From NCBI GenBank assembly GCA_022414725.1, contig CM039462.1, positions 81,959,805-82,023,804 on the forward strand: a stretch of 64,000 nt of DNA, given 5' to 3'. Numbering within the stretch: position 1 is the first letter of the stretch; each line of letters begins with the position of its first letter. This stretch comes from Microglena sp. YARC (lineage: Eukaryota; Chlorophyta; Chlorophyceae; Chlamydomonadales; Chlamydomonadaceae). Of this stretch, positions 11,364 through 20,799 are shown piece by piece. Position numbers and translations under genes: made by a program. The notes under the pieces are model-generated. The model was not told where the DNA came from, did no database searches, and saw nothing but the letters and a program-made list of their open reading frames with translations.

Positions 11364-12749
11364 ATGACAATGTCTGAATCAAGGATACCTGATATTCCCA
11401 ATGTATTGGTGGATGTAATATTGTCCCAGATATGCTGTTGCGTTGTGGAATCATTGAGACGCCTGCCCACAGGCTCCCCTTTGAAGACGGTTCGTGCGGC
11501 ATTGCGCCCGCTTGTGAGCGTATGTATGTTGAGTCAGGAGAGAGCGACCTTCGTCGGCGAGGACATATGGGAAACTGTTTTCCAATTGGTCTGCAGGATC
11601 TTCAGCAGAAAAGTGTGTGGAGGTGATGTGAAATGCTCGTATCGAAACGCGGTAATGCTGATTCTCGGACGCGGATGTGAGTTGTGTGACGCTCACCTGA
11701 ATACTTCCAAAGTGTATTGGCAGTTTGGCACACGCATTTGTCAGACATGTCTACGGGAAAACACTATTTGCGATTTTGCTGTCAAGAATGACCTGAAGGG
11801 GTTGGGTCCAGAGGTTGTTTCGTATATTTGTCGGGGACTGCCCTCTATCACAATTGGCATGTACAAACGATATGTCGACCTCAGCTACGACCTCACATTT
11901 CTCTGGAGCGCCGATGTGTATGCGCGTGCGCGGGAGTTCCTTATAAAGGATGCGGTTTGTTTCGGCGACAGTTCTTCTTATTGTTGCTACACCGAGCTTT
12001 GCGAACTCGCAACAGCAAAAGTAATCGCGGACAAGGAGGCTGCACGACTCTCGTGCGTCTCCATGCGGAAGGCATCGTTGGATGAATTGGATGACCACAT
12101 CATGTCGTCTCAAGATCTTGCACATGTGTTCAAGTGCTGCGCAAGTGTGGTGCCCAAGGGTCAGCTGCTCGACAAGCTGTTGCCCAAGGATCAGTTTGTG
12201 GTGTCATGCACAACATCCGATATTCTTGGGGTTACGCACGCTCTGCTCAACCGCAAGCTTGCCGGCTTCATTACAATATTATGCATCGATCTCAAAGACC
12301 TGCCACACGAGGCCATCATTGCACATGCTGACGCGATATCTGGTGCCGTGATGGCTGAAGTTGCTTCCGCTGTGGGCGATTCCCCCAAGCTGACGCATGC
12401 CGTGTTTTCACGCAAGTATGGAGATGCCATTAAGCAGGCATGTATCGCTTCACAAGATGCTGAAATTCGCAAGCAAGTGCACTGCATGGTTGCTAAAATC
12501 GTGAAAAGAATATGCGTGCGTGATTGGGACTCGATGTTCCGCGGTGTGTTCGAGAGACGCGGATGCACGTGGTCTCGTTACCTTTACCTATTTCACAAGC
12601 TAAGTGTTGCGCATCGACGTATTATCCTGGATCAACCCAGTGCACACGGTGTGTGTTGCAGACAATGTAATAAGGAGTTCAAAACAGTTTCGGACTTGAT
12701 CCATCATGTGAAGGGTTCTCCGGTTCACCGCCCCTATACGGGTGTGTGA
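11364..12749 (+). CDS. F-box-like protein with treble-cleft and C2H2 zinc-binding motifs
   Basis: About 460 residues. The N-terminus (I-P-N-V-L-V-D-V-I-L-S-Q-I) resembles an F-box helix. Around residue 110 comes C-E-L-C...W-Q-F-G-T-R-I-C-Q-T-C-L-R, a four-cysteine zinc site often found after F-boxes in protist and giant-virus proteins. The middle is helical and unrecognised. The C-terminus (about 440-463) is a C2H2 finger, C-R-Q-C-N-K-E-F...H-H. ATGs at 11364 and 11370 both fit. A TATA-like atataaag lies at 11326. Likely a substrate adaptor for ubiquitin ligation, by inference. Its copy B (27950-29390) has the same architecture but many indels. Confidence 0.65.
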   Translation: MTMSESRIPDIPNVLVDVILSQICCCVVESLRRLPTGSPLKTVRAALRPLVSVCMLSQERATFVGEDIWETVFQLVCRIFSRKVCGGDVKCSYRNAVMLILGRGCELCDAHLNTSKVYWQFGTRICQTCLRENTICDFAVKNDLKGLGPEVVSYICRGLPSITIGMYKRYVDLSYDLTFLWSADVYARAREFLIKDAVCFGDSSSYCCYTELCELATAKVIADKEAARLSCVSMRKASLDELDDHIMSSQDLAHVFKCCASVVPKGQLLDKLLPKDQFVVSCTTSDILGVTHALLNRKLAGFITILCIDLKDLPHEAIIAHADAISGAVMAEVASAVGDSPKLTHAVFSRKYGDAIKQACIASQDAEIRKQVHCMVAKIVKRICVRDWDSMFRGVFERRGCTWSRYLYLFHKLSVAHRRIILDQPSAHGVCCRQCNKEFKTVSDLIHHVKGSPVHRPYTGV

Positions 12750-13066
12750 TAATGAGGAATTGCAGACATCAGCTTAACACCTGTTTTTAAGTGGAAATTG
12801 GGAAGTTTAATTTTACTGTTCCACCGACTATTCATTTCCGCACAGGAAAGAGAGTCGGGGACGAGGTGCCGCAGACCCAGAGGATTCAGAGGATCGCGTA
12901 CAAGAGAGTTCACAAAGATGCTGTACCGCTTCTGATAGAAATGTGGTATAAACACAATGGTAAGTTGTATAAACCCTAACCCCATTGTGGTGTTTAGGGT
13001 GCCCAAACGGAGTATAAATTCTGGGAACAGGTTCGACAACACAGTAAACTCTCAACTCTCGACGAT
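12750..13066. other. Spacer with a degenerate transposon end, a possible small ORF and a hairpin
   Basis: At 12805-12828 aattttactgttccaccgac followed by TA is a solo right terminal repeat. A 62-codon plus-strand frame (12791-12979) ends in L-L-I-E-M-W-Y-K-H-N-G and might be a gene scrap; in copy B its Glu/Arg codons are disturbed by an (AG)n expansion. At 12975-13000 ccctaacccc...tggtgtttaggg can fold into a hairpin. A TATA-like gtataaatt (13011) lies about 50 bases before the next ATG. Confidence 0.4.
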
Positions 13067-13636
13067 ATGTTTCAACAGGTTGACAACTTCGCGTTCACGA
13101 ACACGGCCCAGCTGTTTCGCTACCACTTGTGGTTCAACGGAGGACCCCTCAACGATCATTTGGAAACCGGTCACCCCAAAGATGTGTGCTCCAACATGGG
13201 TTTCGCTGATCACTACAAATTCATTAAAGAGACGAGGGATCTCCTCAAGAGTCACAGCAAACCGTCGAGCCCCTACCACCCTCGGTACCTCGAGTTCATG
13301 GTGCACGAGGCGACTGTCATTCTGACGAAAGCTCAGAATACACTACTCAACGATATGCCTGGGTTCGACGACAGGTTCCAGCACGTCCGCTACTACTTCT
13401 GGAGTGGAGACTCCCCCATTGATGTACTGGAACCTGATTTCGAGCCCCTGGCCATCGTCCTGGGTTACACTGGGCTCCACCACTTCGTTCGACAGTCCAG
13501 GAAACAAATGAAAAAGGACAGCGACCCGAATAGCGACCTCCTTCAAGCCTACCTCGATTTCATGGTGTACGAGGGGACTGTGGTTCTAGAAAAAGCGGAA
13601 GCGATCCGTTTACTTCAACTGTACTGTTTATCATGA
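13067..13636 (+). CDS. Hypothetical protein with two copies of one ~75-residue domain
   Basis: The family is not recognised. Residues about 18-85 and 105-185 align with each other: R-Y-H-L-W-F-N-G-G-P-L-N-D-H-L-E against R-Y-Y-F-W-S-G-D-S-P-I-D-V-L-E, then G-F-A-D-H-Y-K-F against G-Y-T-G-L-H-H-F, then Y-L-E-F-M-V-H-E-A-T-V-I-L against Y-L-D-F-M-V-Y-E-G-T-V-V-L. The protein is soluble, helix-rich and aromatic, with no signal peptide. The start is the first ATG after a TATA-like site. A frameshifted copy lies at 29733-30320. Confidence 0.7.
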   Translation: MFQQVDNFAFTNTAQLFRYHLWFNGGPLNDHLETGHPKDVCSNMGFADHYKFIKETRDLLKSHSKPSSPYHPRYLEFMVHEATVILTKAQNTLLNDMPGFDDRFQHVRYYFWSGDSPIDVLEPDFEPLAIVLGYTGLHHFVRQSRKQMKKDSDPNSDLLQAYLDFMVYEGTVVLEKAEAIRLLQLYCLS

Positions 13637-13827
13637 GTTATCTCAGCGCTTTCCCGACTCTCTGCCCTATACGGCCAATCGTATCGGCTTTTGGCGAGGA
13701 TCTTCTGGGCTTCTGGAGCAAAGCGCTGGATGACACTGTCAATCCCGCGGATCCCCTCAGAGATTCCAGATTGTCCAAGTATGTCCGCGACCCTGATTCT
13801 CATTTAGCTATTGTGTCACTGAATTGA
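13633..13827 (+). CDS. Possible small protein (64 aa), strand uncertain
   Basis: The ATG overlaps the end of the preceding gene. The plus frame in copy B (30321-30520) diverges at its end into Y-V-R-D-L-L-D-S-H-L-D-I, which looks protein-like, but the opposite strand is also open in both copies (13615-13803 and 30303-30494). Only one of the two, or neither, is coding. Confidence 0.25.
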   Translation: MSYLSAFPTLCPIRPIVSAFGEDLLGFWSKALDDTVNPADPLRDSRLSKYVRDPDSHLAIVSLN

Positions 13828-13852
13828 GCAACACGTCTAGCAACAGTACTTC

Positions 13853-13854
13853 TA
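13853..13854. other. Empty TA target site of the Fanzor element at 30547-33290
   Basis: Copy A reads caacagtacttcTAgtttccattta. Copy B reads caacagtacttccTA, then the 2744-bp element, then TAgtttccattta. The two flanks join exactly at this TA, which is duplicated around the element. Confidence 0.85.
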
Positions 13855-14048
13855 GTTTCCATTTATTTTTAAATTTGATGTAACAACGATGATTAAATGA
13901 TGCTGCTCCATGATTTCCCTCTCTCTCTCCCTGTCTCACACGCAAACGTCGATAAATCTCGATAGAATGAATGTAGAAACCACCCCCATCCAGCAATCGA
14001 CCACACGCAAACTGCGGATCACGGTCAAATGTATTCATACACATGTAG

Positions 14049-15014
14049 TCAGTCAGTGTTCAACGTCAGAAACTCTCTGTTCAGTCGGCTTCTGCACACT
14101 GAATAAGCAGGGTCAACTATAACTTTCCTCCACACGCGCTGGATCACGCGAACGCGTCGGTCTACCTCGACTGCCGCATCTTCTACAATCACCCTTTGCA
14201 TTTTTCTTCGATTCTTATTCCACCTGATAATTTTGAACGGATCCGCCATCTTCGCCATAGCGTGCGCAGGGTACGCGCGGTACTCGTCTAAAATTAAACA
14301 AATTACTGAATACCGTTCCTTGTTTTTCAGCTGTATCAGAGCGTTGTCTTTGCTGAGTGCTGCCACGACGAGATTGCGTTCTCTCTCGGATGCCTCGAAA
14401 AGCGACCACATGTCGAAAGAATCTATAGGTTTCTTCTCGTCCACCGTGCTTTCTAGGATGGTTTCCGCTTGGCTCTGATTTACGACGATCCTCCGGTCGT
14501 TGGGAATCGAGTTCTGATCGGCCCACTTATCAAAGCATTGACGGCAAAATTCTAGTCTAACCGTGTTCTTTAGAGATGTCGGAAGACATGAGCGACTGAT
14601 AGACAACTTCCCATACTTTTCGACCCAGACACGCAGTACAGTCTTCTTCATCGCGGCGCTTATTTGATCTCGATTGTCGTCATCGTCATCCTCCAATAGC
14701 TCTCGATCTTCGTAATCTCTGTAGTACGTGTACATTCTCCTCCGTATTTCTTGCGGGTAAGTGGTGTGTTCAACGTAGAACTTCATTTCTAGCATCGTCT
14801 GCACGATGTTAGAGACGTCCCCGATTCCGGAATTGATGTACGCGTTGCAGAGGCGTGAGTCCCTGCGTAGGACACATCCTACGTCATTCAGAGCCGTCTG
14901 CAGATGAGTCCGCCTGGCATCCATGACCGCATGCACCTGAGCATGTCTTTCATCGCGTGCTGCCTCCTTCGCGAACCTACATTTCATTACGTCATCGACG
15001 AGCTGGCTCAACAC
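14049..15014 (-). CDS. Hypothetical protein (about 320 aa), N-terminus disturbed
   Basis: Not recognised. The reading is helical and charged with a tetra-acidic D-D-D-D stretch near residue 110 and a C-R-Q-C-F-D-K-W motif near 175; the C-terminus carries R-V-I-Q-R-V-W-R-K-V, an IQ-motif-like basic helix. Copy B (to 34655) has about 105 extra bases near 34460-34570, absent here around 15018, that extend the protein N-terminally. Another upstream frame (15008-15290, F-H-L-N-E-N-E-L-S-Q-L-G-C) probably belongs to the same protein. The gene runs into the transposase remnant, which inserted in or near its 5' end. Confidence 0.5.
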   Translation of the reverse strand: MLSQLVDDVMKCRFAKEAARDERHAQVHAVMDARRTHLQTALNDVGCVLRRDSRLCNAYINSGIGDVSNIVQTMLEMKFYVEHTTYPQEIRRRMYTYYRDYEDRELLEDDDDDNRDQISAAMKKTVLRVWVEKYGKLSISRSCLPTSLKNTVRLEFCRQCFDKWADQNSIPNDRRIVVNQSQAETILESTVDEKKPIDSFDMWSLFEASERERNLVVAALSKDNALIQLKNKERYSVICLILDEYRAYPAHAMAKMADPFKIIRWNKNRRKMQRVIVEDAAVEVDRRVRVIQRVWRKVIVDPAYSVCRSRLNREFLTLNTD

Positions 15015-15162
15015 ATCCCCCTCTTCCGTTCAGCTTCCCACCGGGCCCCCAGTCTTGGCTTAGAAGCCACTTTGGAAGCGTACGCGGCCGTGATATCATC
15101 AATGCGGAACAACCTAATATTATTCGATATCAAGCACCCGAGCTGCGAGAGCTCATTCTCGT

Positions 15163-15703
15163 TCAGGTGGAACTCCGACTTTGCTCGTGAGGCCGTGATG
15201 CGCGAGGAGGCCGCATGATAGTCGTCCATGGTCTGTACTTTCTGAGTGTAAAGTCTCTTACAGTTGTTGCGGTTCTCAAATCAAGTGAAAATCTCCTTAT
15301 AATGAATCCTCGAAAAGCTCCCAGGTCCCCTTTACACTGTCCACTGAGTTTGCTCCTTTTTCTTGTAAACCCAAGTAGTTTAATGAAACGATACACTGTT
15401 TTAGTTGATAATCGTAAATTGTGAGTGCTTTTGAAAAATGCAACAACACCTCTTGCGGTTGTGCATTTAGTTGACAATAAAAACGATTTTAACAAATTAT
15501 TGTTCGTCTCAAAAAGTTTGCTTACAAATTCACGTCGTTTTCGATTCACACCAAAGCGTTTCCACCTCCACAGAGTAGAGCGACTGATGTTCGTAACCAT
15601 ACAAGTTTTTAACACACCCAATTCAGAAACCATTCTTAACGCCAATTTTCTAACGGCGATGTCGATATCTGATATATGTTTCATTTTACTGTTCCGCTGA
15701 CTG
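15163..15703 (-). mobile_element. Tc1/mariner-like transposase remnant with one terminal repeat
   Basis: The reading begins inside the terminal repeat itself (CAGTAAAATGAAACAT supplies the ATG) and gives M-K-H-I-S-D-I-D-I-A-V-R-K-L-A-L. Helix-turn-helix motifs follow: S-R-S-T-L-W-R-W-K-R-F-G and L-S-T-K-T-V-Y-R-F-I-K-L-L-G-F-T-R-K, the paired DNA-binding layout of Tc1/mariner and IS630 transposases. The DDE catalytic domain is absent, as the frame runs into the neighbouring hypothetical gene after about 130 residues. The end borders TA (15704-15705). A second copy is at 34800-35263. On its own it cannot transpose, but it reveals which transposase family moves the other elements. Confidence 0.7.
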
Positions 15704-15713
15704 TAGAGGAGTG

Positions 15714-16994
15714 TCAACTCACTTGATCATGGGTACCCGATGTTGTTCGCTTGAGCAAACTGAACACATTTCTGAAAAAGGAGCCTAACCTGCTGTCTCT
15801 AGAGTTCGCCCGGGCCCTAAACTCAATTCCAGCCACCTCTGGATCCATGAGCAGCTTGCAGACATCGGCGTGACCTTCCTTGGCAGCCTCACACAAGGCC
15901 CAGCTGTCGATTGAGTTCGCTAGGGCTCTGAACTCAAGTCCATCCACCTCTGGATCCATCAGCAGCTTGCAGACATCTGTGTGACCTGCCCTGGCAGCCG
16001 CCCGCAATACCCCGCTGTAGCCAGAGTTTGCTTGGGCCCTGTACTGAAGTCCAGCCACCTCTGGATCCATCAGCAGCTTGCAGACATTTGCGTGACCTTC
16101 CTTGGCAGCCGCAAACAAGGCCCAGCTGTAGCAAGAGTTCGCTTGGGCCCTGTACTCAAGTCCAGCCACATCTGGATCCATCAGCAGCTTGCAGACATTT
16201 GCGTGACCTACCCTGGCAGCCTCCCCCAATGCACAGCTGTTGACAGAGTTCGCCTTGGCCCTGAACTGAAGTCCAGCCACCTCTGGATCCATCAGCAGCT
16301 TGCAGACATTTGCGTGACCTTCCTTGGCAGCCGCCCACAAGGCCCTGCTGTCTCTAGAGTTCGCTTGGGCCCTGTACTCAAGTCCAGCCACCGCTGGATC
16401 CATCAGCAGCTTGCAGACATCTGCGTGACCTTCCTTGGCAGCCTCCCCCAATGCACAGCTGTTGACAGAGTTCGCCTGGGCCCTGTACTGAAGTCCAGCC
16501 ACCTCTGGATCCATCAGCAGCTTGCAGACATTTGCGTGACCTTCCTTGGCAGCCGCCCACAAGGCCCTGCTGTCTCTAAAGTTCGCTTGGGCCCTGTACT
16601 CAAGTCCAGCCACCTCTAGATCCATCAGCATCTTGCAGACATCGACGTGACCGGCCTTGGTAGCCACATAGAGAAGCTTGTTTTCATTTTGGTTCGCCCT
16701 CAATTGTAGGCCCCCCTCAACCTGTACAAGAGGATTGGACGCCAAGCATACTGCTAGAAGGTCTGCGCGCCCCCCTTTCGCCATCATCTCTCCAACTCGC
16801 TGTGGTGGGTGGATCAGTCCGGCAAGGGGCAATCCTGAAAAATCTTTTGTTGCAGAGTTTTTGCACACTAATACAATCTTGGGGTTGGAAGAGAATATGA
16901 CAATACGATCAAGAAATGTCATGGGAACCGACGTTAGGAATGGAAACGATGATTGCGTGTGCGAATGGCATTTCGATGAACATGTGTGTGTCAA
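15714..16994 (-). CDS. F-box-like/ankyrin-repeat protein 2 (copy A)
   Basis: An open frame of 426 codons. The F-box-like segment (F-L-D-R-I-V-I-F-S-S-N-P-K-I-V-L-V-C-K) is followed by P-P-Q-R-V-G-E-M-M-A-K-G-G-R-A-D-L-L-A-V and then eight ankyrin repeats of 37 residues; the C-terminus is unique (L-G-S-F-F-R-N-V-F). The ATG at 16922 is the safest start; an extra base at 16914-16918 compared with its relatives moves the usual N-terminus (ATG upstream, M-F-I-E-M-P-F) out of frame. Repeats differ mainly in the turn A-N-S-x-x-S-x-A-L. Host-interaction or ubiquitin-adaptor function is inferred from the family. Confidence 0.8.
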   Translation of the reverse strand: MTHTCSSKCHSHTQSSFPFLTSVPMTFLDRIVIFSSNPKIVLVCKNSATKDFSGLPLAGLIHPPQRVGEMMAKGGRADLLAVCLASNPLVQVEGGLQLRANQNENKLLYVATKAGHVDVCKMLMDLEVAGLEYRAQANFRDSRALWAAAKEGHANVCKLLMDPEVAGLQYRAQANSVNSCALGEAAKEGHADVCKLLMDPAVAGLEYRAQANSRDSRALWAAAKEGHANVCKLLMDPEVAGLQFRAKANSVNSCALGEAARVGHANVCKLLMDPDVAGLEYRAQANSCYSWALFAAAKEGHANVCKLLMDPEVAGLQYRAQANSGYSGVLRAAARAGHTDVCKLLMDPEVDGLEFRALANSIDSWALCEAAKEGHADVCKLLMDPEVAGIEFRARANSRDSRLGSFFRNVFSLLKRTTSGTHDQVS

Positions 16995-16998
16995 TCTA

Positions 16999-17115
16999 CA
17001 GTCGACGGAATACTAAAATGAAACTGCCTCGTGTACTGCACACTGTACGGTGTAACCTAATGGGTCACCGCATTATACCGTTTTTTGATGTTTCATTTTA
17101 CTGTTCCACCGACTT
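16999..17115. mobile_element. 117-bp MITE with two terminal inverted repeats and TA flanks
   Basis: The left end CAGTCGACGGAATACTAAAA follows TA (16997-16998); the right end ttttactgttccaccgactt precedes TA (17116-17117). The interior matches the Fanzor right-end hairpin region (cacactgtacggtgtaacctaatggg). In copy B (36449 onwards) the right half, about 55 bases, is deleted. It has no coding capacity and looks like a minimal element moved in trans. Confidence 0.75.
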
Positions 17116-17149
17116 TAGAGTTGTCTGGTATGTCGTCTTGTGGACAATT

Positions 17150-17240
17150 GATATCACATGGCTACCACTCTCGTGACGGCGGATCCTGTCGAGTCACATG
17201 GTTACCACTCTCGTCATCGGATCCTGTCGAGTCAGTCACA
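17150..17240. repeat. Short imperfect tandem repeat with GGATCCTGTCGAGTCA
   Basis: Two units of roughly 45 bases, each cacatggctaccactctcgt followed by ggatcctgtcgagt. Related, more degraded units lie at 36555-36640 and 42005-42055. Confidence 0.55.
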
Positions 17241-17342
17241 TGGAGACTTCATGATCAGCTCGTGCGTTTCCTTTGCCGCGTGGTCTTCATGCAGGATGCG
17301 TTTGATTTCTTTGTGTATTTTGGCGTACTTGATTTTGGACAT
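17232..17342 (-). CDS. Conserved 36-residue ORF, divergent to the membrane protein gene
   Basis: M-S-K-I-K-Y-A-K-I-H-K-E-I-K-R-I-L-H-E-D and on to S-P-C-D, then stop. The same length and near-identical sequence are kept at 36636-36746 and 42051-42161, with only a few amino-acid changes (K/E, R/H, E/D), which suggests coding. It is helical, basic at the start, and may be the N-terminal stub of a longer protein ended by the adjoining repeat. Not recognised. Confidence 0.4.
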   Translation of the reverse strand: MSKIKYAKIHKEIKRILHEDHAAKETHELIMKSPCD

Positions 17343-17406
17343 GTCCGGGTACGACGACCGATGGAGGACATTATTTAATTTTACTTCTCTCAAAAGTATT
17401 TAGAAT

Positions 17407-17930
17407 ATGTTCAACCAAACATTTGACGCAAGCACAGCACTGTCAAGTATTTTCTTATGGGTTTTGTTCGGACACCTGTCCAAACTATTAAACTGTGATC
17501 TGCAACGCATTATGGTTTCGCATCCATTTGTTGTGCATTTGATTGGAATCGCTACATTTTTTCTTTCTTTTTACAATATTGGACCCAAGCAACAAAAACC
17601 ACATATCGATTGTATGGTTCAAGACTATATTTTGTATACACAATATTCATTATAATGACCATCAAAGTGGTACTTTATTGCACCAATATTAGGACTTTTG
17701 TTGATAGACCAAACACTAAAAAAGCACGTAGCCATCCAAACAGAACGCCGGAGATGACGATACAGATAAATTACAAAAAATACAAAAAGATATCAGCAAT
17801 ATATTAGTCATAATTATTCTATCATTGATTTTCATCGGAGCCGCGCATTATATGTATCTGCAAACGCCATAGAATACAAAAACGATTTTTTCGATGACCA
17901 AATTTTTCTTTGGAGTAACAACTTGCAAAA
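17407..17930 (+). pseudogene. Giant-virus-type multi-pass membrane protein, copy A1 (frameshifted)
   Basis: Starts M-F-N-Q-T-F-D-A-S-T-A-L-S-S-I-F-L-W-V-L-F-G, then N-C-D-L-Q-R and several hydrophobic helices, a pattern of a membrane protein conserved in mimivirus-like genomes. The first 55 codons are intact here where copy B2 has an extra C; this copy instead breaks in the T-rich run near 17560. Comparison of copies therefore suggests an intact gene with sequencing errors. Confidence 0.6.
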
Positions 17931-18011
17931 CTAAAACACCGACGTACAAAACATAATTGTCATAAACCGCAGAAAACCAATTCATTCAATCTTTGTAACC
18001 GATACTGTCTT

Positions 18012-18080
18012 CAGTCGGCGGAACAGTAAAATGAAATATATATCAGATATCGACATCGCCGTTAGAAAATTGGCGTTGTA
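18012..18080 (+). repeat. Left end of the transposase element with the first transposase codons
   Basis: CAGTCGGCGGAACAGTAAAA is followed by tatatcagatatcgacatcgccgttagaaaattgg, identical to the beginning of the transposase reading at 15600-15703, then unrelated DNA. It is a truncated end. The counterpart in copy B is at 37391-37465. Confidence 0.6.
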
Positions 18081-18289
18081 ACATGCCTTCCAAATATCAT
18101 GTCACACACAAACAACCTCTAAAACATATGTGGTTTGAGCTCAATCCACCCCAGCTCCATGCGTGTTCCATGCATTTGATGCGTTATATATATGGATTTT
18201 CATTATATTCCCTAAAGAGTCTACGCCGACATGCATTATAACTAGGGCTTGTATTGACATGTCGCCATATTTTTTGTATGGTTCTTGCT

Positions 18290-19109
18290 GCTCTACATCT
18301 ACGTATGATACCACAAATGTCTTGGTTAGATAGCTGCAACATATTGGGGTTTAAGCTCAATCTACCCCAGCTCCAATGTTTATTAGGGTTGTCTTGTATA
18401 ATCTCCCATGTGATGTTGGGGTTTGGCGCTCAACTCATAGCCAGGCCATTGTTTGTCTGGGTTGTCTTGTATAATGTCCCATGTGATGCTAGGGTTTGAG
18501 CTCATTACACACCAAACCCATGGTTTGTCGGGGTTTGCTTCGACAATATCCCATGTGATGCAAGGGTTGCTGCTAATATAATACCAATCCCATGGTTTGC
18601 TGGGATTATCTCGTACAATATCCCATTTGATGCAAGGGTTTTTGCTAATATAAAACCAATCCCATGGTTTGTCAGGGTTGGCTTGTATAATATCACACGT
18701 GATGTTGGGGTTTTTGCTAATATAATACCAATCCATGGTTTGTCTGGATTGGCTTGTATAATCCCATGTGATGTTGGGGTTTGCGCTCAACTCATACCAG
18801 CCCATTGTTTGTCTGGGTTTGTCTTGTATAATGTCCCATGTGATGCTAGGGTTTGAGCTCATTACACACCAATCCATGGTTTGTCGGGGCGAGTTGTCTT
18901 GTATAATAACCCACGTGATGTTGGGGTTTGAGCTCATTCCAAACCAGTCCACGTGATGTTGGGGTTTTGTAATGACAATCTCCCAATTTGATGCAAGGTT
19001 TGCGCTGATCCAGTACCAATTCCATGGTTTGTTGGGGTTGCTTTCGATAATGTCCCACGATTAAAGATGAGTTACAACTCAATAAACCCCAATCCCACTT
19101 GTGTTCCAT
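18290..19109 (-). pseudogene. WDW/NP-repeat protein, copy A (frameshifted)
   Basis: From the ATG at 19109 the minus strand gives repeats of the type N-P-x-I-T-W-D-I-I-Q-x-N-P-D-K-P-W-D-W-x-x-I-S, about 24-27 residues long, in several frames. Such repeats occur in mimivirus-like and other giant viruses; their role is unknown. Copy B at 37768-38502 is cleaner. Indels here are small and scattered, in keeping with the poor sequence quality of this stretch. Confidence 0.65.
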
Positions 19110-19399
19110 ACATTTGACTCGTCTCGAGATGGTGGTATATTATTTCGCTGAATCATTAATAAGAATATCATCAATGCATAATATTATTAATGGTGGAGTA
19201 CACGCATCGTGACACGCCTCCACGAAAACGGCGGGACACTGTCCAATTCTTGAAGTACGGGTTTGGCATCTTCCCCTCCCCCCATTTTCTGACTTGGGTG
19301 GCTAAAAACTTCTGTATTTATTGGTTTTACAAGAAAAACAAAAACAACACTTATTTGTTTTGGCATTTTGGGCATGTTGCGTTTTAAAATCTCACATAT
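19110..19399. other. Intergenic region between WDW-repeat and CAP genes
   Basis: A divergent spacer with AT-rich cgcataatattattaatgg palindromic sequence near 19175-19195. Nothing else is recognisable. Confidence 0.35.
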
Positions 19400-20600
19400 A
19401 TGCATGTCATGAAAAATACCATATTTGTTAACAATAATACTTGGACTAGTTGGCTCATGGCACAAGCATAATATTACCATTAAATGAACAAAGCATTCTC
19501 GACCAAGGTAAACGATTATAGAAGAATTCACTGCTCTCCACCAGTTTCATTTAATCCAGCAATTTCAATATATCCGCACAAACATGGTCCGATTACTTTT
19601 TGCGAACAGAAATAAGTTCGAACATAGCGATTCAGGTCGATATGGAGAGAACCTTGGTTTGTTTTCGTTTTCACGCTTTAATACACATAAATTTAACGCA
19701 TTGTTTATACCAGGTCAGGTAAGTTTGTGGTACTGATGAAGTTGACTTCTACGATTATCAATACGCCCCGTTAGTTTCTCCATCTACTGGTCATTTTTAC
19801 ACAATTAGTTTGGAAAGCTACCACATGAAATCAAGCCAGTATCGGGTATTTCGTATTCAGAATCTAACAACAATTTCTTGTGTGTATGCAATACTACGTT
19901 CGTATGAAATTCAAAAAGAGTGTTGCAGAATTTCAAAATAATGTTAACTGACAGGAAATTATAAATCTCTGCCATTCTTGAGAACTGCAACCTACCTAGT
20001 TCACCATCACCATCTCCTCGACCACAACATTCACCATCACACATCTCCTCGCCCCCCTATCGAAGACTCCAAAGAAGAGTGAAGATAGGTCAAGAAATCG
20101 ACCACGCACCACAACGAATCGACCAATCACCACAACATTCACCACAAAAATCGCCATCACCATATCCTCGACCACAACAATCACCATCTCCTAGACCACA
20201 ACCGCGACCACCAATGTCTCAATCTCCATCACCCATACAAACTAATGAGTATATAGAGGTGACAACCCGTTACCCTCTTTTCACAAATTCCTATCTCCGG
20301 ACGAAATTGCAGTAACTTACGTAAATGATACTCTTTGTCCAGCATATATCAACCTACTAAATCGGCGAAAACATGATAACAAAATACTTGTAAAGTAACA
20401 ATCTGGTATCATCCACTGCTGTATACTATGGGTCTTGGGTGTACGGTATTAGTTATAATCGGTTCAGAGAGATGTGTACAAAGTTCGTATTTTACAAATG
20501 AAAGCAAAAGTTACCATGCGGTAGCACGGATCGCTGTGTATAACGTATCAACAAATGAATCATTCACATATGCCGCCGCAATCGCGAAACGTGTTTAACC
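19400..20600 (+). pseudogene. CAP-domain (SCP/PR-1-like) secreted protein, copy A (frameshifted)
   Basis: It follows the intact gene at 38789-39952 nearly base for base, including the (P-S-P-S-P-R-P)n hinge at 20000-20230, but single-base insertions and losses break the frame at least ten times (for example near 19560, 19690, 19730, 19960 and 20080). Most lie in homopolymers, so poor sequence is the simpler explanation. Confidence 0.7.
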
Positions 20601-20799
20601 CGTCTTGTATAATTTGAATGATACCCCTGAAACCAGATACAGGGCAATGAAAATGATCTGCGGAAGACGGACGACGTCTTGCGAACTCCCACGTTTTCCG
20701 CCATCTTTGTCTGTCGTCGAATGATTCCCCCCGGTCCCCTGTAGCATTTGAAAGACAAACCCGGTAACTAAAGTTCTACGTTTCAATCGCACATTTTTT

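Noticed and set aside
10846..12749. GIY-YIG-like and F-box/zinc-finger genes as a toxin-antitoxin or defence pair
   Set aside because: Adjacency in two copies only reflects duplication of the whole block; nothing in either protein supports such a pairing.
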